NCBI GenBank assembly: GCA_907165275.2
Contig: OU015655.1
Span: 5,530,501 to 5,594,500, forward strand
Source: Zygaena filipendulae
Taxonomy: Eukaryota > Arthropoda > Insecta > Lepidoptera > Zygaenidae
DNA: 64,000 bases
Direction: 5' to 3'
The position numbers and the translations under genes are program-made. A model generated the notes under the pieces. It worked only from the letters and a program-made list of their open reading frames with translations, did no database searches and had not been told where the DNA came from. Positions 1 through 13,200 of the stretch are shown in pieces (positions within the stretch are counted from its first letter, which is position 1; the number at the start of each line of letters is the position of its first letter).

Positions 1-3000
1 CTTTATTTAATTTATTTATGGTTCAGTTTTCCTTACACAGGTCGTTAAATGAATTTGAAGTTTCTGTTCAGTTAATTACGTTTCCCGCTGAGCTGAAATG
101 TACCTGAAACATTTTTAGACGCCCCAGGGGAGGCATTGATCAGTATGAATACAGCCACCTGTAATATCAGACTCAAATGGACGCCCCATCGTGCACAGTA
201 ATTTTTTTCTTTGAATTCCTGACGTGACAATTTTGTCCGCTTTTCGTAATACCAAAAAGGAAAAGAATATACCTAATCTCTATGATCGAATTTGTTGGTC
301 ATAACAACGTTAAAGCTAAAGCTTTTATCTTCTTACTCTGTATATTTGTAAAAGATATGGATGGAAATAAATATAATAATATTTATATTATTATTTTAAA
401 CAGACATTGGGAAGTTTTTTTATTCACAATGTTTCCGCGGGATTTAGCTTTCACGTATACGTATTACGTGTGTAATTATAGTTGTTACGTAAATACACAC
501 ATCTGGCTTTATTCCCGGCTTTGTGTTAATTAAAACTTAATGAACACATCATCTACAACAATAATGAAATCTTGATCAACTTTCTTTTACTCGTTATTAG
601 TAACAAAATTTTAACAAAAAATTAAAACCAACTTCAAAACATAAAAATGCACTTACACTAAAAAGTTAAAAAATAACAAAATACCGATTTAATGCGAAAG
701 ACAAAAACGCACGTAATATTATTATTGGTATCTGATAGCTACTGATCGTTTCGAAGTCGGTGCCTTATACAACGTGTTAATGTATTAACCCAAAACATGA
801 TCCACCCCATTTAAAAAAAATAAACAATAATATGATTTAAATATAAATTATCTCGAAAAATTAATACTATAAAAAGTTATTCAACATTAGTTATACCATG
901 GACCAATTAAACTTGCACCTACGAGTCAATGACCGATTCGAATTGTAAAATTGTATTATAAATCAATTAGACATGGACTAGTAAAAATTAAAAAAATTAA
1001 CTTATTAAAACATGGTGCAATCGATTCGGAAAACTACTTGCTAGTTTTCAGTTAATTCTTGATGAATAATTTAAATATTGAGAGAAGCTGACAGGATAAT
1101 ACATATACTATTAGCTGTTTCAAAATATTTATAGAAACTAAACATTTAACGGATTAATAATAATCTCTGTAATAACTTTAACTTTATTATGATCACTCGT
1201 ATATCAGGCCTAACTACTTGTTTGTTTTTATTATTCGATATAAAACGTTTCCTAATAATTTATTTGGCTGTGCTTCTTCTGAAGTGGAAATTCTTGATTA
1301 ATTTACGTACTAAGTGTACACAAACCAATCAAATACGAAGTACCTAAATTTATTTCTCTAATATTATTCTTTATCTAATATTACTATATATACGCGCGAA
1401 TGTGAGTTTGGTTAGCTGTTACGTTTCACGCTTAACTACTCAACTGAACATCACGATATTTAGCATACCTCCACGTTGAATTCCCCTGGAAACTTCGAAT
1501 TAAACTCAGGCGAAACCACGGAGAATAGCTGGTAAAAAATATCTGAGAAAACTCAATGACTGACGGGTAAAATCACGGACAATAGCTAAGCAATGTTTTT
1601 TACCCATTTTAGTTATAGTAAAAGAATTGATGAAAAAACAACTGCAGGAGAAATAACCATTTTGTTCCAATCGTATCCAATAGTATTGCAGAATAAGACA
1701 CCACTGCAATTTTTACTGAAAAAATATGATTTATTTAATTAAATTATTCGTGATATACCTATTGTATTTAAAAAAAAACGTTCAAGCTTCAATCACACGA
1801 AGGACTACTACAAGTAATCTGTCATTAAATTTGATTTTAGCGTAAGTATTCATTATTTTATAACAATGAAAGCTTAGCTAGAAGATATAATTATTCAGTA
1901 ACTAACATCAAAGAGATACCAGAATAGACTGGACCAACGTCAATCTGGTTATGACATCAATGTCTAGTTGTAATAGCCATCAAGACGTAGTCATGTTCAC
2001 ATCATCGTTATCACAATAGACCTAAGTTCAATGACCCCGGTAATGGATGTCTTTATTACTGTCTAACATATTATATAGATAGGTAGGTACCTAACCTGTA
2101 ATAACGGGGAAATCATTACTAACCTATCCATAAACTTTGATTCCATTAAATGAAACAGTATATAGTAAGTACAGTACAGTTATACAGTAATTAAAAAAAT
2201 TTCAAAGAGAATGTTAAAAGCACCGTAGGATCTTTTTCCAAAATAACAAATCAATGAAATTTTGGCTCTTATATTTTTTATTACAAATTCCGTGTTTCGG
2301 GATCTTAAATAACAGTTCCGTACGTTACGAAGGGTTTTACAGACCCCATCATTCCTACAACCTTTGTTAAAGGACCTAAGCATACATGAATGAAATGCTG
2401 ACCCTGAGCTTGCTCATCTCTGTGTCCAATTTGTGATCAAAAGGTAGCAACTGTTTGGTGTTAAACTCTCACTTTAATTCAACGGTGAGCTTATTGTCTA
2501 TAAGTGTCGAAAGTCTGCTTACTGGAAAAAGGAACGAGCTCATGGCTTACCATTCACCATTTGCATTTTATTGCTAAAGTTTTTGGCCGCAGAATGCCTA
2601 TTTTTGTGGTAACATCATTCGAATTCAAGCCGACGTCATAAATCGAGCAAAGGGGTATCCCATACCACGCTGCCGAAGAAGTTTCCGAGCAGAAAACCTT
2701 CGCAGTCGTTATCTATGGATACATACTCCACTGCATGGCATGGTTCATAAGATTATTGTACGCGCAGAAGCTACGCCAGCCTCATTTTATTAATTTTCAG
2801 TCATTGAAAATATTGAAGATATAAATATATTTGTGATTAAATCTCATAAAAATGTTTTTCACTTAAAACCGTCGATGATTGCCAATTTTTCATTAAAAAC
2901 AACATTGATTTATTTCATTTTAATAAAACCAGATAATAATATACCTAATACTATAATATAATATAATACAGATAGTAATTATACATACATGCTTTCAGGC

Positions 3001-3090
3001 TGAATAGACTTGCATAAAATTTTATGTGGAACTTCGCATTCATCGACGATGTTAAGTTGGCTAGTTTTTGATCCTTTATATCTTTATCTT
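1..3090. other. AT-rich upstream region without a recognised gene
   Basis: No coding region can be supported here. The open frames are short, start at arbitrary codons and resemble no protein I know. A stretch near 2200-2780 is less AT-rich and may be an old unclassified repeat, but no ends were found. It lies upstream of the receptor gene; a promoter could be here but no core element was identified. Confidence 0.5.
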
Positions 3091-3091
3091 T

Positions 3092-3144
3092 ATTAATATG
3101 CCTTATCCCATAGGACGGCTGCCTATGGGATAAGGCATATTAAT
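3092..3144. repeat. Perfect 23-bp inverted repeat (hairpin)
   Basis: The arms 3092-3114 and 3122-3144 are exact reverse complements around a 7-nt loop. The arm core is CCTATGGGATAAGGCATATT. No open frame or transposon end is attached, so it may be a fold-back duplication or the remnant of a small element. Confidence 0.9.
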
Positions 3145-3734
3145 AATTTTCTTAATATATAATAGGTAGATACCTACTATAAAACTGCTTGAGCAAACCA
3201 AGACCTTCATTAAAGGGTACATTATCACTGTATTTTGTTTCAAAGGATAGTCTTTAATGATTATTTTGTTGACTCCTTTAATTTTTTTTACATCAATGGT
3301 TTTACATGATTTTTTTTTGTAAATTGTTCGCGAATCTTCCAATTTGACCTTTCCGAATAAAAACTGCTCCATTACATATAGTTATGTTAAATTCCGGATA
3401 GCTGAAAACTCAATATTGATTTTATATATATCATTGGTTTCTTGTAAACCGAAGTCGCAGTAGAAACTAGTGGAAGAATAAAATTGCAAAATTGAATGAG
3501 AATCGAATTTTGACAATTGGGAAATACCGTCTATCGACCAAATGTGTTCCGCCGTCAGTTAAAATGAAATGGCCGCCATCAAATTCATACTACACTATCT
3601 CTTGAACTTGAATCCACGTGTTTTTATTAACAATTTTGCCATTCATCATCATGATATCAGCCAAAAGACATCCACAGCTCGACATAGGCCTTCACATAGG
3701 ATCACCATTCTAATTCCAATGTTAATTGGTATGT

Positions 3735-3992
3735 ATAAAAGAGTAGAATCCGCGATCTTTATATTATGTTGAATATTTTTACCAAAAATTTGGAGAGGGC
3801 AATAGGAGAGTAACCGGCACCAAAAAAAAGTTTTTACAATATTTTTGTCTGTTTTTCTGTTCACGATATAATCTCCAAATCTACTGAACGAATATGTCAT
3901 GTGAATTTTATAAGTAGATTAAGCTTAGCTTGGAACAACAAAAGGCTTTTTTTCATTATAATTCACCCGAGTGAAACCGCGGGCCCAACTAG
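3735..3992 (+). mobile_element. Helitron-like non-autonomous element, subtype A
   Basis: The 3' end has the hairpin and CTAG terminus (3989-3992, followed by T) typical of the family in this window. The interior, starting at an AAAGAGTAGAATCCGCGAT-like sequence, matches the copy at 14217-14502. There is no coding capacity, and the 5' boundary is approximate. Confidence 0.7.
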
Positions 3993-4174
3993 TATCAAAT
4001 AAGAATATGCAGTAATGTTAAGCATTACTCGACGCGGTTTCGCCCATTTCACTGGTGTACCGAATTACCTGCAAAAGCCCCCCCTCAAATACCTACATGT
4101 TCCTTTATTTGAAAAAAAAATTGCCCATGCAAATGCCGACTTGTATACTGTATAAGTAGGTACTCCTCTTAATA

Positions 4175-4381
4175 TCCTACTAATATTATAAATGTTAAAG
4201 TGTGGATGTTTGGATGTTTGGATGTTTCTTACTCAATCACGCAAAAACGGCTGACCGGATTTGGATGAAATTTGGTATGCACGTTGTCTGGGGTACAGAG
4301 AAGGATATAGGGTTCTTTTTATCCCGGAATTCCCGCGGGAACTCAGAAACTAGCGCGTGTGAAACCGCGGGGCACAGCTAG
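4175..4381 (+). mobile_element. Helitron-like non-autonomous element, full length
   Basis: It begins TCCTACTAATATTATAAATG and ends with the hairpin GTGAAACCGCGGGGCACAG then CTAG. It is flanked by A (4174) and T (4382), as expected for Helitron insertion at an AT dinucleotide. GGATGTTT is repeated three times near the 5' end. At 207 bp with both ends present, it serves with 38905-39103 as a reference copy for this window. Confidence 0.82.
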
Positions 4382-4382
4382 T

Positions 4383-5373
4383 AGTAGATATTTTTACATT
4401 TTATTTTGAGTAACAATTGAATAATAAATCGTTTCCAAACTGTAATACCTGACAAAGGTTGCGTGTAACTTTCGGGTTTTCCAACGACAAAGTAACGTAT
4501 CGGTTTGCGACTGGACTTAACTGTCAAACTTAAACGCGAACTCTCCTGTCAAAATAAGCTTCGTGGAGGTTATTACTGTCAAAGTTATTATTGCTTACCC
4601 CGATACCCCGGCTCAAACGATCCGAGGCGCTGCCACCGCGTCGCGACGCACCGTTGGTATGCATGATATTAAATCATAGGCTGATTAAATTTAACGTCTA
4701 TGCTTAAAGTTTACCATTGTTATTTAACTGAAATTGTTTAGCTATCGTCTATTTAATAGTATAATAAATTTGTGCTTAATTTAACTTTTAGATGTGTACG
4801 TTTTTAATTACTATATTTATTTATTGTAAAACGATTTATTAATAAAAATGATTAATGAATTTTATAATTTTTCTCCAAAGGAAGGCTCATTTATTGCAAA
4901 ACAATTGTTATTAAATCAGTGATTTGAGTAAGTAATTCGAGACTTGTATTAAAGAGGGATTTATGAAACATTCACAAATCCATATGCTTTTAATTTGTTT
5001 TTTATTTACTTACTTCAAAAAACAAATATATTAATAATAAACATATTGAATTGAATATAAATATGTAGTTTAATCACAATTTTTGCTTAAGCCTTCTTTT
5101 ATTATTTTTTTTTTCGTTTTTCATCGCAGCTCAAGTCACCATCACTTCCAAATACACTATCATTGCCTGTTTGCCGTTGAATTATTTATTCAACGACAAT
5201 CGACAACCAATTTTTTGAGGCCCTTAAATGAAAAAAGATGCATGTCAGGTGATATAGTTAGCCTTAAAGTACCTACTTTAAATTAGACGAATGAATAAAT
5301 AATTTCATGACGCTGGGTACCTAATAATTGAGATTTTTATAGTTTGGAAATGAATTTTGTATAATGGCTATGA
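4383..5373. other. Noncoding stretch with a GC-rich patch
   Basis: Mostly AT-rich with no gene. The patch 4601-4665 is GC- and CpG-rich against the background and is followed by a GTATGC that could act as a donor. Coding exon 1 appears to begin with a splice acceptor at 6921, so a noncoding first exon must lie upstream. This patch is one candidate, by inference only. Confidence 0.3.
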
Positions 5374-5686
5374 TGCCCATGTTGACTAATTTTTATTTTT
5401 TAGTCCGTCTTGTAGATTATTAAAAAATATTGGACACGTATTTTTTTATTTTTTTACGTAATCAAAAAATAACGGCGATATATTAAGTTGAAATTTCGCG
5501 TGACGTCACTATTCTGACAGTTTGTATGGCGGTTTTAGCGGTTAGTGACGTCACGACCCCCTCCCCTAAAATTTAATGCGCTTTATCTCTTTATATTTTA
5601 ATTTATTTACGTGTCTATTGTTTTTTTATTTTCTAACCGACGGACTAATTAGAATTTTGATTTTCAAAAGTAGTCCACATCCCCAT
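5374..5686 (+). mobile_element. MITE family X, copy 1
   Basis: An approximately 310-bp element with imperfect terminal inverted repeats. Outer ends are GATG/GGACTA-like (ATGTTGACTA on the left, TAGTCCACAT on the right). An inner pair, TAGTCCGTC at 5401 and GACGGACTA ending 5647, is exact. It is homologous in reverse orientation to 37122-37437 and more weakly to 50822-51050. Noncoding. Confidence 0.75.
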
Positions 5687-5689
5687 TCT

Positions 5690-6921
5690 GTTTATAGAAT
5701 ACATACTTTGATTAGGTACTAATTAGTTCAAATAATCCTTAGCTTACTCTTTGGTAATATATAAAATTGATTAAATAGGTACCTATATTATATTAGATAA
5801 ACAAAATCTACGAAAAGAAAACCAATAAATCCCTCAGTCGAAACAGATTCAGTAAATAGGTCGAAAACTGGGAAAAGTCCCGTTCAAACTTGTAAGTCGG
5901 TGCCGTTTTTCATTTACGAAAGTTTTGTTTGGATCTTTTTACACTCGAACCAACATAAAATAATAAAATAGTTTCACTATTTTATAGACAGTCATTTTTG
6001 TAACTGTATCACTTGTATTAATTATTATCAATGACACATAGTTTATGGGTAGGTATTTAAATTACCCAACCTCTTCATTCAAATAAAGTTATAATGGAGG
6101 ACAAGGAGGATACATGATACATGAGTATTTGTGACCGACTTGAAAAAGGAAGAGGTTCTTAATTCGGTTTGCAATATTTCTTTTTTAAGTGAGCAAGGTG
6201 AAATAAAAACAAATCTACTAACATAAAATAAAGTATATAATGATTGTAATAAGTACCTATCTTTTGTATGCCCAACAAAAAAAAAAATACAAATATAATT
6301 TATTATTTAACCGCCGCAAAGTTGCGAACCGATCGGTTGGTCCTTCTCGTCGCTCAAGATGATTGACGTTCCAATTTTAGGACAACGTAAAAATCTCTGT
6401 CCCAAAATATCCACTACGAAGAAATGCTTTTAGCCAATCGCAATATAATGAAAATCAGACAGGTAAATCGTAACACGTCGAAGAAAATTAATAACCTATA
6501 TAAAGTTAAGCCCTCACTTTCTGGGTTCGAGACAGCAAAATTCCATTTGGTTGAGTGAGGTGGACTCCTATTAGAAGCAATATAGTAAAGGAATTACGAC
6601 GAACTTTGACCACTGAAACATTTACAGGGATCGAAATGACAAGTTATATTGAGAAATATGGACACAATCGTATTCGTTTTCAGAATTTATTACATAGGGA
6701 TCTTACTATAGGTACCTACTTGGTAGGCATTTGCCGCAGTCTCATGACACAGATTGTGGATTACCCATAGGTACCTAGTGTTAATACAACTTTCCTATAA
6801 AAACCTTTTTTTTTGTTCTTTCTATCATTATCAACACAATTTCATTATTCGTATAAAATATAACAAGCCGGCTATACATATTCTACGTTCAATCATTTGT
6901 ATTTATTTTCCTTGTTCGTAG
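5690..6921. other. Noncoding upstream of coding exon 1
   Basis: No gene or clear repeat was recognised. The stretch ends in a pyrimidine-rich run and a TAG at 6919-6921, read here as the splice acceptor of the first coding exon. That exon has only five untranslated bases before its ATG, so the transcription start should be on an unseen upstream exon. Confidence 0.4.
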
Positions 6922-6926
6922 TCGCG

Positions 6927-7218
6927 ATGTGGCAGCTGACGCCACTGGTGATGCAGCTGATGGCTGTTTCACTGGTGGCGTTCGTCGTCGCCGATCCCGG
7001 CTCGGGCGGTGGCACGTCCATGATGGCCCAGCTGCCGGCCCACGTGACGACGCCGATACGCGCGGCCACTGTGCAGCCGCGTCGTCCGGAGCGGCGGCAG
7101 CGCAAAAACCGTCGCACCACCACCACGACCACCACGGCCGACCCCTACGACGACGACGACACGGAACTAACCACGACGGTCACAACTACCACTATTGATC
7201 CGCGGTTATTCGATCACA
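6927..7218 (+). CDS. Ddr: Ddr coding exon 1: signal peptide and Thr-rich linker
   Basis: ATG at 6927 follows an apparent acceptor TAG by five bases and is the first methionine in the only open frame that joins exon 2. Residues 1-22 form a hydrophobic signal peptide, with likely cleavage after VVA. The mature N-terminus is unusual: a basic run (52-63), seven consecutive Thr (64-70), DDDD (75-78) and further Thr clusters (82-89), suggesting an O-glycosylated or disordered linker. From memory, vertebrate DDRs have only a short spacer between signal peptide and discoidin domain, so this 76-residue linker is extra. The donor is GTACGT at 7219. One base (A) remains and combines with CT of exon 2 to give Thr98. 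No homology was recognised in the linker itself; assignment rests on the phase match and domain order. Confidence 0.8.
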
Positions 7219-10200
7219 GTACGTATCTAAATATTTTATGAGGTCATCACTAATTATATGGAAGACGGATAATGTTTCTAGCAGTAAGTTGTTAGGTATA
7301 GATTTTGGATAAAATTTATTACAAGTTCACGGCACAAAAGTGCCTAGGTATTGACTCGGTATAATACTATTTATTGTATGCATATACAATATACATACAT
7401 AGGTTGAACTTCATCTATTCTTATACTTTTTAAATGGTAAAAATAAAAATGATTGAAGTTTATAACGTGTACCTAATTTTTTTATAACTTTTATATTTGA
7501 AAGTAATGTTTAATAGGTATATTATATGTAAGTACCTATATTTTAAACTGAGAAAAGTGACAAGGTAGAAAACAATTTACTTAATTAAATTTATAATGAA
7601 ATCTGATAAAAAAGTATATTAGAATATTTTCAAGAAAAGCGTTGTTTAATAATGATATACAACCCAAGTTTATGGCGAAACTTTCTTAATTCAAACTAAT
7701 TTTCCAATCCAAAACAAAATGAGCTCTAAAAGCGTTCTGTCTTATTTTACAATCAAGTGTGTTGAGAATGACTGAGTTTCCTAATGGTAGTCAACTGTTT
7801 AAATTGTAAGAAACTTTAGTGTCCTTTAATGTGAAGGTCTCTTGGAGGTGTCGTATTGCCTCTAGAGCTCGTATCCGTTTTTAAGGCGAATAGTTCTCGA
7901 AGGGGGCCGTCGAGGAATGCCCTTAGTCCGAACGTGAGGACATCCTAAATTGTTCGCCGCCGAGCGACTGACTGACGTAATTTGAGAGTTAAGCTCCGGC
8001 CATCGGTGGAATGTGCTGAGTTAGCGAAGAATGTGGCCGCGCCGCTGCATGGTTTTTAATTTAGAACGTTTAACTTTATACAGTGTTAGGTTAAACAAGC
8101 AACGTTTTGGAACCCTCGATAATTCGTGCATAAATGTCATGTTCAATATAAATGGACTCTGAAACTACATATACAGAACGGATTTTGATAAAATTTTGTA
8201 ACCATTTATAATATGGTCCAACTTAAAAGATAGGATAGTTTTTATCCCGGAATTCCCGCGGGAACTCCGGAATTAATGCGGGGAACTGCTTATCACCGTA
8301 AACTACAGCACTTTTTTTCCCGAAATTACCGCGGGAACTCCGAAATTACCGCGGATGACATCGCGGGGGACAGCTAGTAATATATATATTCGTATATGTG
8401 TATGCTAAATATAATATAGGATGTTAAGTAGTGTAACTATACCACATTGTTGCTTGGTTTCCATGACACAAGCTTATAGCTTAGTGCAGAGAGATCAAAT
8501 AGATCTGTGTGTAGTGAAGTGTAATCCTTGCTATTGTATTGTAAATGCCAAAGTGAGTTTTCTATGACTGCATTTTCTGCATACTTATCACTGGGGTACA
8601 GAAAATAAAATACGGTATTCTTATATCCCAGTATTCCTACGGGATCTCCGAAATTAACGCGGGTAAAACCGCAGTGAACGGCTAGTTATTATAAAATAAA
8701 ATAAAAACACTGATAAATCAGAAAGGATAACTTGAAACTTCATTTTACTTGTACTGAAGTACGTATGTTCTACTACTTACTACGAGTACTAGGTAATATA
8801 GGCGTATGGATTATTATTACATTAATTAATCTAAAGTCATACAATATATGCAGAATTTGGACACGTCTTTTTGTAAGTACCTATAGGTAGGGTCCCTCGT
8901 AATATTTTCAATTTATAAACTCGCCTCTTAAGTACCTATAGGATTATATAAATGAATTTTCGAATATCTTTTTATTTACAAAACAACAGAACATAAGGAT
9001 ATGAGAAAAACCAAACATCTTCACTGAAAGTCACATACCTACCAAGTAGTAAAGTAGGTCTTTCTATTGTATTGTCTGGATATAAACAGTGTAATCTATA
9101 CTCTATACAATATATAAAATGCTTTGTCCTGACTGACTGATCGATCAACGCAAAGCCTAAACCGCTGATCGCAGAGACCTGAAACTTGGAGGGTGTGTTC
9201 TTTGTATGACGTAGGCATCCGATAAGAAAAGATTCTTCAAAATTCAACCCCTGACGGGATGAAAAGGGGTTGCAAAGTTTGTATGGAACAATTCCGCGGG
9301 AACTACGAAATTATCGCGGGTGAAACCGCGCGGGACAGCTAGTGTATGCATAAAACAATAATGCATTTCTAATGGAAGATAATTTACTTTTTAATATTAG
9401 TTACATACTCGTACTTTTATAGATGACTGTATAGATGGAAAAAGCCTCAACAAACACTTATATGTTAAAAAACTTTCCACCTTATCAGTTCTTAATTGCA
9501 TACCACACAGTGGGGTGCAATGTCCCGTGTCCAATTCATACGGAGCTCAGAGAGTACTCAACCTATGTAGTTAAGATTCGTTTTTCCTTTAGCGGACCGA
9601 AAGAACGCGGAGGTCAGATATGAGTGGTTTCCAAGCCTCCCCTTAAAACGGGGCGTGAGGCGTCATTTCACGCCTCTTGAGCGCGTATCGAACCAATATT
9701 AGGTTTATTAGATAGATGGGCTACCGTGAAAAGCGTTTTTTCCTTTTCTCACCTAACTAGTACTATATGGTTTCATGACTTTCTTATTATGAAAAAACAA
9801 TTAATACAACAATCGTTATTTAACTTAAATACGCTAATACTTCTCGTTTGTTTGTTTATTATTCTTATGTGTAGTTCAGAAATAAATGTAATTATATTCT
9901 TCTTCTTCTTCAATTATTCTTCATGTGCATATGGGTATACGTAGTTGATATCTTTATAAATAAAAATGAATGGTTGTATGCCTGTCCTATATGCGTTTCG
10001 AAACCATTGGTTGGATTGTGATGAAACTTTGGAGGGTTTTTCTGCCAGGGTCCGCAAAGGTTTCTGATCCCAAAACTCACGCGGGTGAAACTGCGGGGCA
10101 CAGTTAGTAATATATTAATTATTGATATACCTACTTACATAAAAATAATTTTCATATCTCCGTCAAGTCAGTAGGTAGGTACCTATTCTAAAATTCTGAT

Positions 10201-13200
10201 TTATGAGAGAGCAACGGAAGATTTAGTGCTCCCTGAGATTTTACTATCATATTTATTACGGGTGGAGACGATACCTGAATAATATTTAACTTAATTGTTT
10301 ATTATTCAATTTAGGTCGTTATTTTGTTGACATACATATGTAGGTACGCGTAATTAGAAATATTTGTTTGTTTTCCTTGTGTGTTGTGCTGAAATAAATG
10401 TAATTTCTTTCTTCTTTCAAATGTATTTACTTACTCTTCAATAACGTATTTAAAAAAAACGAGTCGGGATTAGTTTTTCTCTGAATATCGTAATTTACAT
10501 ACCAGCTTTCTATCAGACGGCTATAATAATTTCGTTTATAAATAAATACTTAATTTAACTAATTAATTCTACTTTACTTTGATTAAATTACATACCTATA
10601 GTAAATATAATTTGTAATTTAAAAAATATTCACTGAGTTTATAAAACAATTGAGTAAATAATTTATTAATGCTTAATTTTTTTTTTATTAATTAGTATCT
10701 ATATACAATCGATTGCCACGGTTTCTATCGCATTAATTTCGAAGTTTTCGTCGACATTCCAGGATAAAAAGAGTAAAAATACCCTATTATGTATGTCACT
10801 CAGGATCACTGTAGCCATAACTTCCTATAAGTAAAAGATTTTTTAAATCTCTTAGGTATTTATTACAAGTTTATCCATCACAAACAACCAAACAAGCAAA
10901 CATACAAAACATTAAATCTTTTCTCATATAATATTAGTATAAATAAAAAAGTATAAATATTATAAATTAAAGGAAAAAAATATTTCTTTATTTTATAAGT
11001 GCCGCCCGTAGGTACTTATATATCAATTAACAATTGAAATTGGATTTTATAATCTGAGGGGCTATTACGTAACTTTTATTTCTATCATTTTTCGGTTGCA
11101 ATCAAAAACATGGCGGTTTTGCGATTAAAAAATGTACTTTTTGACATCTACAATATCTAGCAATCAACCAAAATAAACATACTTCAAAAGTTGAAGCTGT
11201 TAAACATAATTAATTGATCACAAAATCGCTATTTTTCTGATTGAAACTGAAATATGATAGCAACAAAAGTTACATAATAGCCCTGCTGGTTAGTTGTACA
11301 CTTACCTACTTCAATCAGTAAAATGTAGGTATACATCTATACAACACAAGAGACCTTTTTAGATTGATCTTCAAGTCGTATCTCTATTTCTACAACAAAG
11401 CTTTATGGCAACGTAATAATAAAATATTTGAGTAAGACATGCGTATAAAGGCCACCGTAGTTTTTATGATTGTTATATGGTTTTGAAGGGATAACACCGG
11501 ATACGTTTGAAGCAACTGGCGTGAAATAAAGTTGTCCCTTTTCCTGGTTACGGTCCTATTTCGTTTCTCTTTCGGGACAATTTCGGTAGAAAACAATGGT
11601 TTTTTAAAAATCACATATCGCAAAAAAAATTTGGTACTCACTAATGTTAAATAAAATCGACGGGTACATGTTATTGTCAAGTTAAATCTCAGATGTCAAA
11701 TGAAATTTTAACTAAAAAAGTCTAATTTTACCAACAAAACAGAATTCAAAAAGCGGAGCTAATTTTATCAAATGGCTAACCGTGCTCACTCTGTATTTTT
11801 GGAATAAATTAAATGGGTAGGTACTTATATGAATTGAATTGAGTGAAATAAAATGTGACTGATTTTCTTATGTAGATAAAGACATCCGACTATTGCGCTC
11901 TTCTTATCGAGTACCTAAATACTAGTAACTCTTACGGTATTTGATCTGTCCTTATCTATATGACAATGTGTATGTCTTTCATGACGATCAGTTGAGTAGT
12001 TAAGGCGTAATCAAACTCACATTGGAATTCATAATATTTTAGGATTAAATGTGTTACAAAAATAAATTTCATTTTGTGTAATAATAGAACTATAATTCTG
12101 AGGATATTTTATAAATTCTTTATTTATCTAACCAATTCAAATATGAGTTATACAAACTTAAGTCAACTAAAAAGGTTGCTTGTCTTAGACAGCTTCGAAT
12201 AATACCTACCTAGTAAATCAATCGATGTTTGTTTGTTTGTTTATTAATTAAATCATAATAGTAGTAGTTATGTATTTGTGTATAATTATGAATAGGTATA
12301 TATCCTCTAAATTCAGCCATTGGCCATAAGAAACTAAAGATATCGTCCAAAACTTAATCGTGAGAATGGGCATAGAATACTTGGTGGTGTACTAGTTGGC
12401 TACAACCGCTTCAACAAAGAGCTGAAATTAAATTTACGTGGCGCAAAGAAAAAACTAGTTACAAGAGGAAATTGGCGGAGACAGTGACAAATTGGTCCCG
12501 CTAGAGGAGGGTTTTGCTGTCCCATTCTAACGGACGAGTGCGCACATTCTTTATTCCTCTCTGACTGTGCGTGCACACCGGATCCTGACACGTGAATACA
12601 CTGGAATAATTGTCGTGGAACATATTTTTTTTAATTCATTTCTACCAATATTAAACTGATGTGAGTTGAGTGCTTATTGAGTTGTAAAACAAACACGAAA
12701 CTGGACTCATATTGCTTCGGAAATGGTTTGGTGATTAATCAAGAGTCTGCTAAGATTTAAATATATATAAGTAGGTATCTACAAATATGCCATATAATCA
12801 CTAATATGGGAAACATGAAATGTGTTTTTTTTTCTTTCTTTCAAATAATTTTTAACAATTACTGTCACCATGGCGATCAACACAGCATGTATCATGCTAA
12901 AGAATAAATTTGACTGAAACTTGATGAGTAGAGAAAATTTTTATCCCAATACAATAAAAAGTTCCAAAGGGAATCCACGTCAAGTTTTTTTTTCTTATCT
13001 GCTGTATCAAGGCAACAAATACCTAAAAAGAAGGTATATGTACCACTGACATGAACTAAATTAAGTACTATTCTTGGAAACTAGCCCTTACAGTTCAAAT
13101 AGGCAGGACGAGGTACTGGAACCAAATAACCAAGCGGGGCACAGACGCGTTAAACGTTATTATATACACGAGTAGTAACGAAATTAATGCACTTTAATCC

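Noticed and set aside
6897..6926. Extension of Ddr exon 1 upstream of the ATG at 6927
   Set aside because: The open frame continues upstream only from a non-ATG codon, and the pyrimidine tract with TAG at 6919-6921 reads as a splice acceptor.
6893..7135. Minus-strand Val- and Arg-rich open frame
   Set aside because: It is the complement of the GC-rich, Thr-repeat-coding exon 1 and has no independent support.
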